A stretch of 64,000 nucleotides of DNA. It comes from DATEDA01 sp963744255. GTDB lineage: Bacteria > Pseudomonadota > Gammaproteobacteria > Burkholderiales > SG8-39. The notes under the pieces are model-generated. The model had not been told where the DNA came from and searched no databases. It saw only the letters and a list, made by a program, of their open reading frames with translations. Positions 48,110 through 57,586 of the stretch are shown piece after piece; the stretch's first letter is position 1, and every line of letters begins with the position of its first letter. The translations under genes and the position numbers were made by a program. The stretch is taken from assembly GCA_963744255.1 (NCBI GenBank), contig CAVUSZ010000023.1:186001-250000 (forward strand), read 5' to 3'.

Positions 48110-49603
48110 TCAGCCGGCCTTCGCCTTCCGCATCCCCGACTGGATCAGCGGCCAGAAGAGCAGCACCAGCGCGAGCGTCGTCATCCCGCCGACGAGCAGG
48201 TTCGAGAACAGGATCGACATGTTCCCCTGCGAGAGGAGCATCGCCTGCCGGAACGAGCTCTCCGCGGCGTCGCCGAGAACGAGCGCGAGCACCAGCGGGG
48301 CGAGCGGATAGTCGAGCTTGCGCAGGACGTATCCGGCAACGCCGAAAACGAGCATCAGGTACACGTCGAACAGGTTGTTGTGCACCGTGTACGCACCGAT
48401 CGCGCAGATGACGATGATCACCGGGGCGATGATCGAGAACGGGATGCGCAGGATCGCGGCGAAGAACGGCACGCAAGTGAGCACCACGATCAGTCCGGCG
48501 ATGTTGCCGAGGTACATGCTCGCGATCAGGCCCCAGACGAACTCCTTCTGCTCCTGGAAGAGCAGCGGCCCCGGCTGCAGGCCCCAGATCAGCAGGCCGC
48601 CGAGCAGCACCGCCGCGGTGGGCGAGCCGGGGACGCCGAGCGTGAGCATGGGCAGCAACGCGCTCGTGCCGGCGGCGTGCGCGGCGGTCTCCGGCGCCAC
48701 GACGCCTTCGACCTGGCCGGTGCCGAACTTCTCGCCGTCCTTGGAGAACCGCTTCGCCACCCCGTAGGCCATGAACGAGGCCGGCGTCGCGCCCCCCGGG
48801 ACGATGCCCATGAAGCACCCCACGGCGGAGCTGCGGAGCGACGTGAGCCAGTAGCGGCGCAGCTCCCGCCACGTCTCGAGCACGACCTTGAGGTTGAGCT
48901 TCGCCGACTGGCCCTTGAACGCGAGCCCCTCCTCGAGCGTGAGCAGGATCTCGCCGATGCCGAACAGCCCGATCACCGCGATCAGGAAGTTGAAGCCCTT
49001 CAGGAGGTCGGTGACGCCGAAGGTGAGGCGCAGCGACCCGGTCACGGTGTCGAGGCCGACGGCGGCGAGCGCGAATCCGACCATCATCGACAAGATCGTC
49101 TTGAGCGCCTGGCCCCTGCTCATGCCGACGAACGCGCAGAACGTCAGGAGGTACACGGCGAACAGCTCGGGCGGGCCGAACTGGAGCGCGAAGTTCGCGA
49201 CGATCGGCGAGAGGAACGTGATCACGATGACGGCGATCAGCGCGCCGACGAAGGACGAAGTGAACGCCGCGGTGAGCGCGGTGCCGGCGCGGCCCTTCTG
49301 CCCGAGCGGATAGCCGTCGAAGGTCGTCGCCACCGACCACGGCTCGCCGGGGATGTTGAAGAGGATCGACGTGATCGCGCCGCCGAACAGCGCGCCCCAG
49401 TAGATGCACGAGAGCATGATGATCGCCGAGGTCGGCGGCATCGTGAACGTGAGCGGCAGCAGGATCGCGACGCCGTTCGCGCCGCCGAGCCCCGGCAACA
49501 CCCCGATGATCACGCCGAGGACGACCCCGACGAACATCAGCATCAGGTTGAACGGCGTAAGCGCCACGCCGAACCCCTGGATCAGTGAGCTGATCTCTTG
49601 CAA
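48110..49603 (-). CDS. tctA: TctA-type large permease subunit of a tripartite tricarboxylate transporter
   Basis: Membrane protein of 497 residues with about 11-12 helices that forms the transport channel of TTT systems. The family signature GVLPGLGGANGVAILLPLTF is in the first third and its repeat MLTLGVPGSPTAAVLLGGLL in the second half; IVPGGATPASFMAYG is also typical. It is the last gene of tctC-tctB-tctA, 37 bases after tctB, and converges on the regulator gene. The substrate class is carboxylates. Oxalate is suggested by context only. Confidence 0.93.
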   Translation of the reverse strand: MQEISSLIQGFGVALTPFNLMLMFVGVVLGVIIGVLPGLGGANGVAILLPLTFTMPPTSAIIMLSCIYWGALFGGAITSILFNIPGEPWSVATTFDGYPLGQKGRAGTALTAAFTSSFVGALIAVIVITFLSPIVANFALQFGPPELFAVYLLTFCAFVGMSRGQALKTILSMMVGFALAAVGLDTVTGSLRLTFGVTDLLKGFNFLIAVIGLFGIGEILLTLEEGLAFKGQSAKLNLKVVLETWRELRRYWLTSLRSSAVGCFMGIVPGGATPASFMAYGVAKRFSKDGEKFGTGQVEGVVAPETAAHAAGTSALLPMLTLGVPGSPTAAVLLGGLLIWGLQPGPLLFQEQKEFVWGLIASMYLGNIAGLIVVLTCVPFFAAILRIPFSIIAPVIIVICAIGAYTVHNNLFDVYLMLVFGVAGYVLRKLDYPLAPLVLALVLGDAAESSFRQAMLLSQGNMSILFSNLLVGGMTTLALVLLFWPLIQSGMRKAKAG

Positions 49604-49640
49604 CGCCCCCCCTATTTCCGCGCTCAGTCGCGGCGCGCGC

Positions 49641-50144
49641 TCAATCGAGCCTGAGCCACGATTCGAGCGGCCCCTTCGGCAGGGGAAGCTTGAACCACAC
49701 CTCGAACAGCAGGAAAAACACCGCGCTCACGCCCACCGCCACCGCAAGCGTGCTCGCCCAAGGGTAGCGTCCCAGCCGCCGCATGAAGAACGCGATGAAG
49801 ACCGTCGAGGCGACGTAGATGCCGACGAGCTTGATCAGCACGACGTACGCGATCGACGGCACGAGCATCCACATGACCTGCTTGAGCGCGCCGCGCATCA
49901 CGAACGGCTTCGCGGCCTTCGCCCGGTCGCCGAGCGCGCGCACGAACACCACTGCCGCCGGAAGACAGATCAGGAGCCCGATGTAGAACGGGAAGTAGCC
50001 GGCCTGGGGACCGTCGTCCGCCCAGCGCGCGCCGAGCCGGATGCTGTCGGCGATGACGACGGCGCCGAAGACGAAGAGGAACGCCGCGACGGCGAGCTCC
50101 AGCGTGCGGGTCGACGCGGCGGGCCGGTCGTTCTTGTCGTGCAT
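49641..50144 (-). CDS. tctB: TctB-type small permease subunit
   Basis: Small membrane subunit of 167 residues with four helices: AVAAFLFVFGAVVIADSIRL, GYFPFYIGLLICLPAAVVFV, WMLVPSIAYVVLIKLVGIYV and a final STLAVAVGVSAVFFLLFEVW. The motif ADDGPQAGYFPFYIG is typical of TctB. The ATG at 50144 is the first start before helix 1. It lies between tctC and tctA. Confidence 0.9.
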   Translation of the reverse strand: MHDKNDRPAASTRTLELAVAAFLFVFGAVVIADSIRLGARWADDGPQAGYFPFYIGLLICLPAAVVFVRALGDRAKAAKPFVMRGALKQVMWMLVPSIAYVVLIKLVGIYVASTVFIAFFMRRLGRYPWASTLAVAVGVSAVFFLLFEVWFKLPLPKGPLESWLRLD

Positions 50145-50227
50145 GTTCAGACCGCTCTGGGCAGGCACGCTGCCGGTCGAGCGCGCCCGAGTCGCCGCGC
50201 ACCGGCCCGCGGGGCTCTGGACACCCC

Positions 50228-51235
50228 CTAGTTGGCGATGAAGCCCGCTTCCTTCATGAGCTCGCGGTGGCGCTGCTCCTCCTTCGCCACCCAGTCGCGA
50301 TACGCATCGCCGGTGAGGGCGGTCTGGTTGAACGCGCCCCGCTCCATGAACTCCTTCCACTCCGGCGTCTCGCGCACCTTCTTGAAGAGCTCGACGTAGT
50401 AGTCCCGTTGCGCGTCCGTGACCCCACCCGGCATGAAGATGCCGCGCAGCATCAGGTAGTGCATGTCGACCCCGGCCTCCTTGCAGGTCGGGATGTCGCT
50501 CCAGGCCATCGCCTCGGTGACCTTCCCCTTGTAGATCAGTCGCTTCTCGTCGAACACGCAGAGCGGCCGGAGCTTCCCGCCGCGCCACTGCGCCACGGCC
50601 TCGATGGGGTTGTTCACGGTCGAGTCGACGTGCTTGCCCACAAGCTGGGTCGCGACGTCACCGCCGCCCTTGAACGGGACGTAGATGAACTTCGTGCCGG
50701 TCTGTCGCTCGAGGGCCACAGTGATGATCTGGTCCTCCTGCTTCGACCCCGTGCCCGCCATCTTGAACTTGCCCGGACCGGCTTTCTTGGCCGCCTCGAC
50801 GTACTCCTTCGCGGTCTTGTAGGGCGCTTCCGCGTTCACCCACAGCACGAACTGGTCGAGCGCCAGCATGCTCACCGGCGTGAGGTCCCGCCAGTTGAAC
50901 GGCACCCCGGTCGCGAGCGGCGTCGTGAAGAGATTCGACAGCGTGATGATGATCTTGTGCGGATCGCCCTTGGCGCCCTTCACGTCGAGGAAACCCTCCG
51001 CACCCGCGCCGCCGCCCTTGTTGATGACGACGATCGACTGCTTCATCAGGTTGTGCTTCTGGATGATCGCCTGGCTGAGCCGCGCCATTTGGTCCGCGCC
51101 ACCGCCGGTGCCGGCCGGCACGATGAACTCGACGGTCTTGGTGGGCTCCCACCCCTGGGCCTGAACCGTGCCTGCGCCGAGCACGCCGGCGATCACGACC
51201 GCTCCAGCGCGCAATGAAGTTGAAGTAATGGCCAT
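50228..51235 (-). CDS. tctC: TctC-type periplasmic substrate-binding protein (Bug family)
   Basis: Receptor of the TTT transporter. A Sec signal peptide (RAGAVVIAGVLGAGTVQAQG) precedes the mature protein. Ligand-pocket segments typical of the family are FIVPAGTGGGADQMARLSQA and KGGGAGAEGFLDVK, then SNLFTTPLATGVPFNWRDLT. These loops bind a carboxylate through backbone and water contacts. The ATG at 51235 has a GGAGGAG ribosome site; a longer in-frame start at 51286 would spoil the leader. The palindrome TTGACTCCGGTCAA is 119 bases upstream, tying uptake to oxc and formate oxidation. Confidence 0.92.
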   Translation of the reverse strand: MAITSTSLRAGAVVIAGVLGAGTVQAQGWEPTKTVEFIVPAGTGGGADQMARLSQAIIQKHNLMKQSIVVINKGGGAGAEGFLDVKGAKGDPHKIIITLSNLFTTPLATGVPFNWRDLTPVSMLALDQFVLWVNAEAPYKTAKEYVEAAKKAGPGKFKMAGTGSKQEDQIITVALERQTGTKFIYVPFKGGGDVATQLVGKHVDSTVNNPIEAVAQWRGGKLRPLCVFDEKRLIYKGKVTEAMAWSDIPTCKEAGVDMHYLMLRGIFMPGGVTDAQRDYYVELFKKVRETPEWKEFMERGAFNQTALTGDAYRDWVAKEEQRHRELMKEAGFIAN

Positions 51236-51353
51236 ACGCTCCTCCAAAGGTAAGTCCGCCTCCTTCGCCGTCGCTCTCATTCCCATGCCCCGGCGCGGGG
51301 CGACGCTCTCGCTCTTCTATCGTGATTGTGGCGCGACATTGTCCGCGAAGTGC

Positions 51354-51367
51354 TTGACTCCGGTCAA
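51354..51367. promoter_or_regulatory. FNR-type palindrome upstream of tctCBA
   Basis: Perfect inverted repeat TTGACTCCGGTCAA, the same arms and spacing as the site at oxc. It stands alone in the 280-base gap between the Ca2+-ATPase end and the tctC start and is the likely operator of the transporter operon. Confidence 0.78.
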
Positions 51368-51515
51368 GAAACGCGGCGGCGCGCTGTCCGCTCGCGTTTT
51401 CCCTCGCTGCGCCGAGGCCGGATCCGCTGCGCTTAGCGTCTCGCGGCGCATCATGGAAAGTCGTTTCGTGGCCCGCGTCGTTCGACTGGGCCTCGCCCAC
51501 GAGCTCGGTCCGGGC

Positions 51516-54337
51516 TCAGGCAGCCGCGGTCGCCACCATCGCCGTCCGGCGCCGGAAATAGAGCTTGACGAGCTCCATGGCGATCGGGGAGGCGAAGAAG
51601 AAGGGCGCCATGAACAGCCAGTCATCCAGCGTCAGCGGCACGGTGTCGAAGAACGGGTTCAGGAACGGCACGTACACCACCAGCAGGACCAGCAGGAACG
51701 ACGCCGCAACCGCCCACACCATCCACCGGTTGGAGAACACGCCGATCGCAAAGATGCTGTTGTACTCGGAGCGCGCCGTGAACGCCCGGAAGAGCTCCGA
51801 GGTGCACAGGGTGACGAAGGCGATGGTCTGGGCCGCCGCGAGATTGCCCGGGTAGCGCTGCAGGCCCAGATGGAACGCCAGCAATATGGCAACGGCGTCG
51901 ACGATGGCGATCACGCCGATGCCGATGGCCATGTCGCGATTGATGACGGGTTCCTTCGGCGGTCTCGGCGGCTGCTTCATGATGTCGCGATCGCCCTTCT
52001 CCATCCCCAGGGCGAGGGCCGGAGCGCCGTCGCTCACCAGGTTCAGCCACAGCAGGTGAACCGGCCTGAGGGGGATCGGCATGCCGAGCAGCATCGCGCC
52101 GAAGATGATGAGGATCTCCCCGGCGTTGCAAGCGAGCAGGAAATATACGAACTTGCGGATGTTGGAATAGATGATCCGCCCCTGCTCGATCGCTTTGACG
52201 ATGCTCGCGTAGTTGTCGTCGGTGAGGACCATGTCCGCCGTCTGCTTGGTGACGTCGGTCCCCGTGATGCCCATGGCGACCCCGATGTTGGCCCGCTTCA
52301 GGGCCGGAGCGTCGTTCACGCCGTCACCGGTCATCGCCACGACGTTGTCGCGCGACTTCACGGCGTCGACGATCCGCGTCTTGTGCTGGGGCGAAACGCG
52401 GCAGCACACCTGCAGCTTGTCCGCTTTGGCTGCCAGCTCCTGATCGCTCATCTTCTCGATCTCCGGGCCGGTGAGCACCAGGCCGTCCCGGGTCAGCAAG
52501 CCGATGTCCCTGGCGACGGCCTCCGCGGTGTCCTTGTAATCGCCGGTCACCATGATGCTCTTGAGCCCGGCCCCCCTCGCCACTTTCACCGCGTCCGCGA
52601 CCTCGGGCCGCGGCGGATCGATCATGCCGAGGAGCCCGACGAAGGTGAGATCCTTCTCGATCTCTTCGGCACGCGGGCTGTCGGGAACCTGCGCCAGCGG
52701 CCGGTATGCGACGCCTAGGACGCGCAGCGCGTTGCTCGCCATGTCGCGGTTCCGATCGAGCACCTCTTTGCGCTTCTCGAGCGTCAGCGCGACGGCTTGC
52801 CCGGTCTGCTGGATGTGGCCGCAGAGATCCAGGATGACGTCGGGGGCGCCCTTCACGAAGGCGACGAACTGCGGATAGGCGAAGTTCGCCGCGGCCTCGG
52901 CCGGCGACCCATCGCGGCGATGGATCGTCGTCATTCGTTTTCTGTCCGAATCGAAAGGAATCTCCTGGACCCGGGGCAGAGCCTTGTCCATGTCGTCACG
53001 CCTGAACCCGCCCTTCACGGCGGCAACGACCATAGCGCCCTCCGTGGGGTCACCCACCATGCGCCAGGAGCGCGTGCCTTCGGTGTCGCTTCCTTCCTCC
53101 AGCTTCGCGTCGTTGCAGAGCAGTGCCCCGTGCAGCAGCACCGTCGCGTCCGGGTCGGTCCGCGGGTCGGCGGGCTGGCCGTCGAGGAAGAACTGCCCGG
53201 CCGGGTTATAGCCTTCGCCCGTCAGCTTGAGACGTTTGCCCCCCGCCCATCCCTGGACGACGGTCATCTCGTTCTGGGTCAGCGTGCCGGTCTTGTCGGA
53301 GAGAATCACCGTGGCGCAGCCGAGCGTTTCCACGGCGGGCAGCTTCCGGATCAGGGCGTGGTGCTTGACCATCTGCTGCATTCCGAGCGCGAGACAGATG
53401 GTCACGATGGCCGGGAGTCCTTCGGGGACGGCGGCAATGGCGAGACTCACGGCGGTGAGGATGAGATTGACGATGTCCTTCTTCTCGCCCTCCCAATAGG
53501 CAAGCAAGCCGATGCTGAAAACGTCGGTGAGGCGCGTGTCCCGGATCAGTCCGTAGCGAGCACGACCGCGCAGATGGCAAGGCAGACCGTTCCCAGGACC
53601 TTGCCGAGCTGCGCGAGCTTCTGCTGGAGCGGCGTGTCCTCCTCCTCGTAGGACTGGATCATCTCCGCAATCAGACCGAGCTGCGTGCGCATGCCGGTGC
53701 CGGTCACGAGCCCCTTGCCGCGTCCATACGTGATCAATGTGCTCAGGAAGGCGGAGTTCTTGCGGTCGCCCAGGCCTGCCTCGTTGTCGAGGACCAGTGT
53801 CGCGTTCTTCTCCACGGGCACCGATTCCCCGGTCAGGGAGGCCTCCTCGATCTTGAGATTGACGGTCGTGGCGAGGCGCATGTCGGCGGGCACGTAGTTG
53901 CCCGCTTCCAGCAGGACGATGTCGCCGGGAACCAGCTCTCGCGCCGGAACCGTGACCTGATGGCCGTCGCGGAGGACCTGGGCGCTGGGGGCTGCCATTT
54001 TCTTCAGCGCCGCGAGCGCCTGTTCCGCCTTGGATTCCTGAATCACCCCGATCACGGCATTCAGCACGACGATGCACATGATGGCGATGGAATCCACGTA
54101 CTCCCCGAGCATGAGGGCGAGGCCCGCCGCGATGATCAGGATGATGACGAGGTAGTTGTTGAACTGGTCCCACAGGAGCGCCAAGAAACCGGGCCGGGGC
54201 TTCTCGGTGAGCTCATTGGCGCCGAATTTCTGCAGCCGCGCACGCGCCTCCGGCCCGCTCAAACCTTTGTCGAGCTCCGTCTGAAACTCCTCGACAACGA
54301 CGTCGATCGGCTTGCCGTGGGATTGTTTGTCTTCCAT
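51516..54337 (-). CDS. P-type Ca2+-ATPase, PMCA/SERCA-like (one frameshift)
   Basis: P2A-type cation pump of about 940 residues exporting Ca2+. The actuator motif is LTGESVPVEKNA, phosphorylation motif SDKTGTLT, nucleotide-domain KGAPD and hinge MTGDGVNDAPALK. Calcium ligands are recognisable: VPEGLPAIVT (helix 4), NAGEILIIF (helix 5) and LNLVSDGAPALALG (helix 6, Thr replaced by Ser). The frame changes near 53555 between AICAVVLA and the next helix (VFSIGLLAYWEGEKK), with no domain lost, so a sequencing indel is likely. It sits between the tct and fhs genes, on the same strand. Confidence 0.88.
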
Positions 54338-54387
54338 CCGAGGTTCCTCTCCTCAGTTTCTCTCGCAGCCGGCGTCAGTTGACGCCG

Positions 54388-54491
54388 TCACTTCCCGAGC
54401 AGGACCGGTACCGGGCCGCGCTGCGCCACGCCCTGCGCGATCGAGCCGAGCGACCCGCCGGTGGCCCTCAGCGCCGTTCGAGCGAGGGTCG
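54388..54491 (-). pseudogene. C-terminal remnant of a universal stress protein
   Basis: An open stretch reading GGSLGSIAQGVAQRGPVPVLL then GK and stop matches the last strand and ATP-loop region (G-S-x-A-x-G-V-x-x-x-x-P-V-P-V-L-L) of Usp proteins. Only about 34 codons remain between fhs and the Ca2+-ATPase gene, too few for a full 140-residue domain. Likely a relic of a deleted gene. Confidence 0.5.
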
Positions 54492-54504
54492 CCGCAGACA
54501 CTCC

Positions 54505-56175
54505 TCAGAACAACCCGACGACCTTGCCGTCGACGATGTCGATCTTCTCGGCGGAGGGCACCTTCGGCAAGCCGGGCATCGTCATGACGTCGCCGCAGAT
54601 CATGACGACGAACTCGGCGCCAGCGGCGAGGCGGACCTCGCGGACGTTCACGACGTGCCCGGTCGGCGCGGCGCGCGCTTGCGGATCGGTCGCGAACGAG
54701 TATTGCGTCTTCGCGACGCACACCGGGTAATGGCCGTAACCGTCGTCCTGGAGCCTCTTGATCTGCGCGCGGACCTTCGCATCCGCGGTGACCTCGCCCG
54801 CGCGGTAGACCGTGCTTGCGATCTTGTTGATCTTGTCCCAGAGCGTATCCGCGTCCTCGTACACGAAGCGGAAGTCCGACTTCCGCTCGCTCAAGGCCAC
54901 GACGACGCGCGCCAGCTCCGCCGCGCCCTTGCCGCCGTCGCCCCAGTGAGTGGCGAGCACCACCGGCACGCCGTACTTCGACATGCGGCTCTTGAGCAGC
55001 TCGAGCTCCGCCGGCGTGTCCTGGTTGAAGCGGTTGATCGAGACCACGCACGGTATGCCGTAGTTCTTCTGCACGTTCTCGACGTGCCGCTCCAGGTTCG
55101 CGAGGCCCTTCTCCAGCGCGGCGAGGTTCTCCTGGCCGATCGTCTTGAGGTCCTGACCGCCGTGGTACTTGAGCGCGCGCACGGTGGCGACGATCACCGT
55201 GGCGCTCGGGCGCAGACCCGTCTTGCGGCACTTGATGTCGACGAACTTCTCGGCGCCGAGGTCGGCGCCGAAGCCGGCCTCGGTCACCACGTAGTCGGCG
55301 AGCTTGAGCGCGGCGCGCGTCGCGATGACCGAGTTGCAGCCGTGCGCAATGTTCGCGAACGGGCCGCCGTGGATGAACGCCGGGTTGTTCTCCAGCGTCT
55401 GCACGAGGTTCGGCGCAAGCGCGTCCTTCAGCAGCACCGTCATCGCTCCGTGCGCCTTCAGGTCGCGCGCCGTCACCGGCTTCTGATCCTTGGTGTAGCC
55501 GACGACGATGTTGCCGAGCCGCTGCTTCAGATCCTCGACCGAGGTCGAGAGGCAGAAGATCGCCATCACCTCGGAGGCGACCACGATGTCGAAGCCGTCC
55601 TCGCGCGGGTAGCCGTTCGCCGTCCCGCCGAGCGCGACGACGATGTCGCGGAGCGCGCGGTCGTTCATGTCGAGGACGCGCTTCCACTGGATGCGCCGGA
55701 TGTCTAGCCCTAGCTCGTTGCCGTGGTTGATGTGGTTGTCGAGCATCGCCGCGAGCAGGTTGTTCGCGAGCGCGATGGCGCTGAAGTCGCCCGTGAAGTG
55801 GAGGTTGATGTCCTCCATCGGCACCACCTGCGCGTAGCCGCCGCCGGCGGCGCCGCCCTTCACGCCGAACACCGGCCCGAGCGAGGGCTCGCGCAGGCAG
55901 ATCACCGCCCGCTTCCCGATCTGGTTCAGCGCATCGCCGAGACCCACGGTGGTCGTCGTCTTGCCTTCGCCCGCCGGGGTCGGCGTCATCGCCGTGACGA
56001 GGATCAGCTTGCCGTCGGCGCGGCTCTTCAGGCCGTCGAGATACCCGAGCGAGACCTTCGCCTTGTAGTGTCCGTACGGCTCGAGGCTCTCCTCCGGGAT
56101 CCCGAGCTTCTCGAGCGCGACCTTGGCGATCCGCTGCAGCTTCGCGGCCTGGGCAATCTCGATGTCGGACGGCAT
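54505..56175 (-). CDS. fhs: Formate-tetrahydrofolate ligase
   Basis: Homotetrameric enzyme forming 10-formyl-THF from formate, ATP and THF, or running in reverse to release formate with ATP gain. The P-loop-like segment is TPTPAGEGKTTTTVGLGDAL; other landmarks are LREPSLGPVFGVKGGAAGGG, HFTGDFSAI and HGGPFANIAHGCNSVI. The 556 residues are full length. It lies downstream of the enolase-like gene, with its own upstream palindrome TTGACTGCCGTCAA at 56239-56252. It links formate from oxalate to C1 folate metabolism. Confidence 0.96.
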   Translation of the reverse strand: MPSDIEIAQAAKLQRIAKVALEKLGIPEESLEPYGHYKAKVSLGYLDGLKSRADGKLILVTAMTPTPAGEGKTTTTVGLGDALNQIGKRAVICLREPSLGPVFGVKGGAAGGGYAQVVPMEDINLHFTGDFSAIALANNLLAAMLDNHINHGNELGLDIRRIQWKRVLDMNDRALRDIVVALGGTANGYPREDGFDIVVASEVMAIFCLSTSVEDLKQRLGNIVVGYTKDQKPVTARDLKAHGAMTVLLKDALAPNLVQTLENNPAFIHGGPFANIAHGCNSVIATRAALKLADYVVTEAGFGADLGAEKFVDIKCRKTGLRPSATVIVATVRALKYHGGQDLKTIGQENLAALEKGLANLERHVENVQKNYGIPCVVSINRFNQDTPAELELLKSRMSKYGVPVVLATHWGDGGKGAAELARVVVALSERKSDFRFVYEDADTLWDKINKIASTVYRAGEVTADAKVRAQIKRLQDDGYGHYPVCVAKTQYSFATDPQARAAPTGHVVNVREVRLAAGAEFVVMICGDVMTMPGLPKVPSAEKIDIVDGKVVGLF

Positions 56176-56238
56176 GCGCTGGTCTCCTGTTCGGCGATAG
56201 GTCCAGGCTAGGTTAGGTGCCCGCGCGGCCGAGCGACA

Positions 56239-56252
56239 TTGACTGCCGTCAA
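56239..56252. promoter_or_regulatory. FNR-type palindrome upstream of fhs
   Basis: Perfect inverted repeat TTGACTGCCGTCAA in the 87-base gap between the enolase-like gene and fhs, 63 bases before the fhs start. It has the same arms and 4-base spacer as the oxc and tctC sites, implying that fhs has its own regulated promoter. Confidence 0.78.
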
Positions 56253-56262
56253 GCCGCGCATC

Positions 56263-57570
56263 CTAACGGCCAGACTGCTGCGTTTCCCGGAATTGCGGCA
56301 GCGCCGCGCGGCCGGCGAAATGTGCGTTCGACCCCTCCGCGACCTCGATCCGCAGCACCTCGTTCCACTTCGCCATCCGCTCCGACCGGGCGAACGAACC
56401 GACCTTGAGCTGGCCCGCGTCCCAGCCGACGGCGAGGTGCGCGATCGAGACGTCCTCGGTCTCGCCCGACCGGGCGGATACGATCGTGCCCCAGCCCGCG
56501 CGCTTTCCGGCATCGAGCGCCGCGCGCGCCTCGGTGACGGTGCCCGCCTGGTTCGGCTTCACGAGCACCGCGTTGCACGCGCCGCGCTCCGCCGCCGCGG
56601 CGACCCGGGCGGCATTCGTCACCAGCAAATCGTCGCCGATGACCTGGACCCGCCCCCCTACGGCACGCGTGAAGCGCGCAAAGCCGTCGGCATCGTCCTC
56701 GGCGAGCGGGTCCTCGACCGAAACGATGGGGTAGCGCGCGAGCCAGCGCTCGAGCATCTCGCCCATCCCGTCCGAGTCGAGCTCGCGTCCCTCGAGGCCG
56801 AGGCGGTAACGACCCCCCCGCCCGAATTCCGATGCCGCAATGTCGAGCGAGATCGCCATCTCCGGGCCCGGCGTGAAACCGGCCCGCTCGATCGCGCGCA
56901 CGAGCCAGTCGAGCGCCTCGTCGTTCGTGGCGAAAGCGGGCCACCAGCCGCCCTCGTCGGCCACGCCGGCGAGCCGCCCCGCGTCGCGCAGCAGCTCGCC
57001 CGCGGCGCGGTAGACCTCCGCGGTCATCTCGAGCGCCGCGGCGAAATCGCGCGCACCGAGCGGCATCACCATGAAGTCCTGGACGTCGACGCGGCGCCCG
57101 GCGTGCGCGCCGCCGCCGAAAATCTGGATCTCCGGCAACGGCAGCCGGATCGGACCTTCGCCCGCCAACCGGCGGTAGATCGGCGTGCCTTCGGCCACCG
57201 CCGCGGCGTGCAGCACCGCCAGCGACACAGCGGTCGTCGCGTTGCCGCCGAGCCGCGACCGGTTCGGCGTGCCGTCGAGGGCCGCGAGTGCCGCGTCGAC
57301 CGCTGCCTGGTCGGCTGCGTCCATGCCGGCGAGCGCCCGCGCGATCGGACCGCCCACGTTCGCGACCGCGCGGCCGACATCCATCCCACCGAGCCGTGCG
57401 CCGCCATCGCGGAGATCGACGGCCTCGTGCGCGCCGCGCGAGGCACCGGCGGGCGCGATCGCGCGCCCGCGCGCGCCGCAGGCGAGGCCGACCTCGGCCT
57501 CGACCGTCGGCCGCCCGCGCGAGTCCCAGACCCGGCGGCCCGTCACTGCGACGATCCCGGTGTCGCTCAC
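56263..57570 (-). CDS. Enolase paralogue with altered active-site residues
   Basis: Enolase-superfamily protein of 435 residues, full length. Most catalytic positions are kept: GGGAHA (His), ADEGGWWP (Glu), SLDIAASEF (Asp), VSVEDPLAEDD (Glu), IGDDLLVTN (Asp), VLVKPNQAGT (Lys) and GQLKVGSFARSER (Lys). Two differ from canonical enolase: the Glu of xQEFM is Asp in VQDFMV, and the His of SHRSGETED is Ala in SARSGETED. The mobile loop SGAST is GASRGAH. It may still dehydrate 2-phosphoglycerate weakly or act on another phosphorylated acid. The kinase gene lies 16 bases upstream, in the formate dehydrogenase operon. Housekeeping enolase is presumably elsewhere. Confidence 0.85.
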   Translation of the reverse strand: MSDTGIVAVTGRRVWDSRGRPTVEAEVGLACGARGRAIAPAGASRGAHEAVDLRDGGARLGGMDVGRAVANVGGPIARALAGMDAADQAAVDAALAALDGTPNRSRLGGNATTAVSLAVLHAAAVAEGTPIYRRLAGEGPIRLPLPEIQIFGGGAHAGRRVDVQDFMVMPLGARDFAAALEMTAEVYRAAGELLRDAGRLAGVADEGGWWPAFATNDEALDWLVRAIERAGFTPGPEMAISLDIAASEFGRGGRYRLGLEGRELDSDGMGEMLERWLARYPIVSVEDPLAEDDADGFARFTRAVGGRVQVIGDDLLVTNAARVAAAAERGACNAVLVKPNQAGTVTEARAALDAGKRAGWGTIVSARSGETEDVSIAHLAVGWDAGQLKVGSFARSERMAKWNEVLRIEVAEGSNAHFAGRAALPQFRETQQSGR

Positions 57571-57586
57571 GGCCGGCCGCGCGGCT

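Noticed and set aside
54379..54391. TTGACGCCGTCAC, near-copy of the regulon palindrome between fhs and the Ca2+-ATPase
   Set aside because: The spacer is three bases and the right arm is incomplete (GTCAC), so it does not match the strict pattern and was not counted as an operator.
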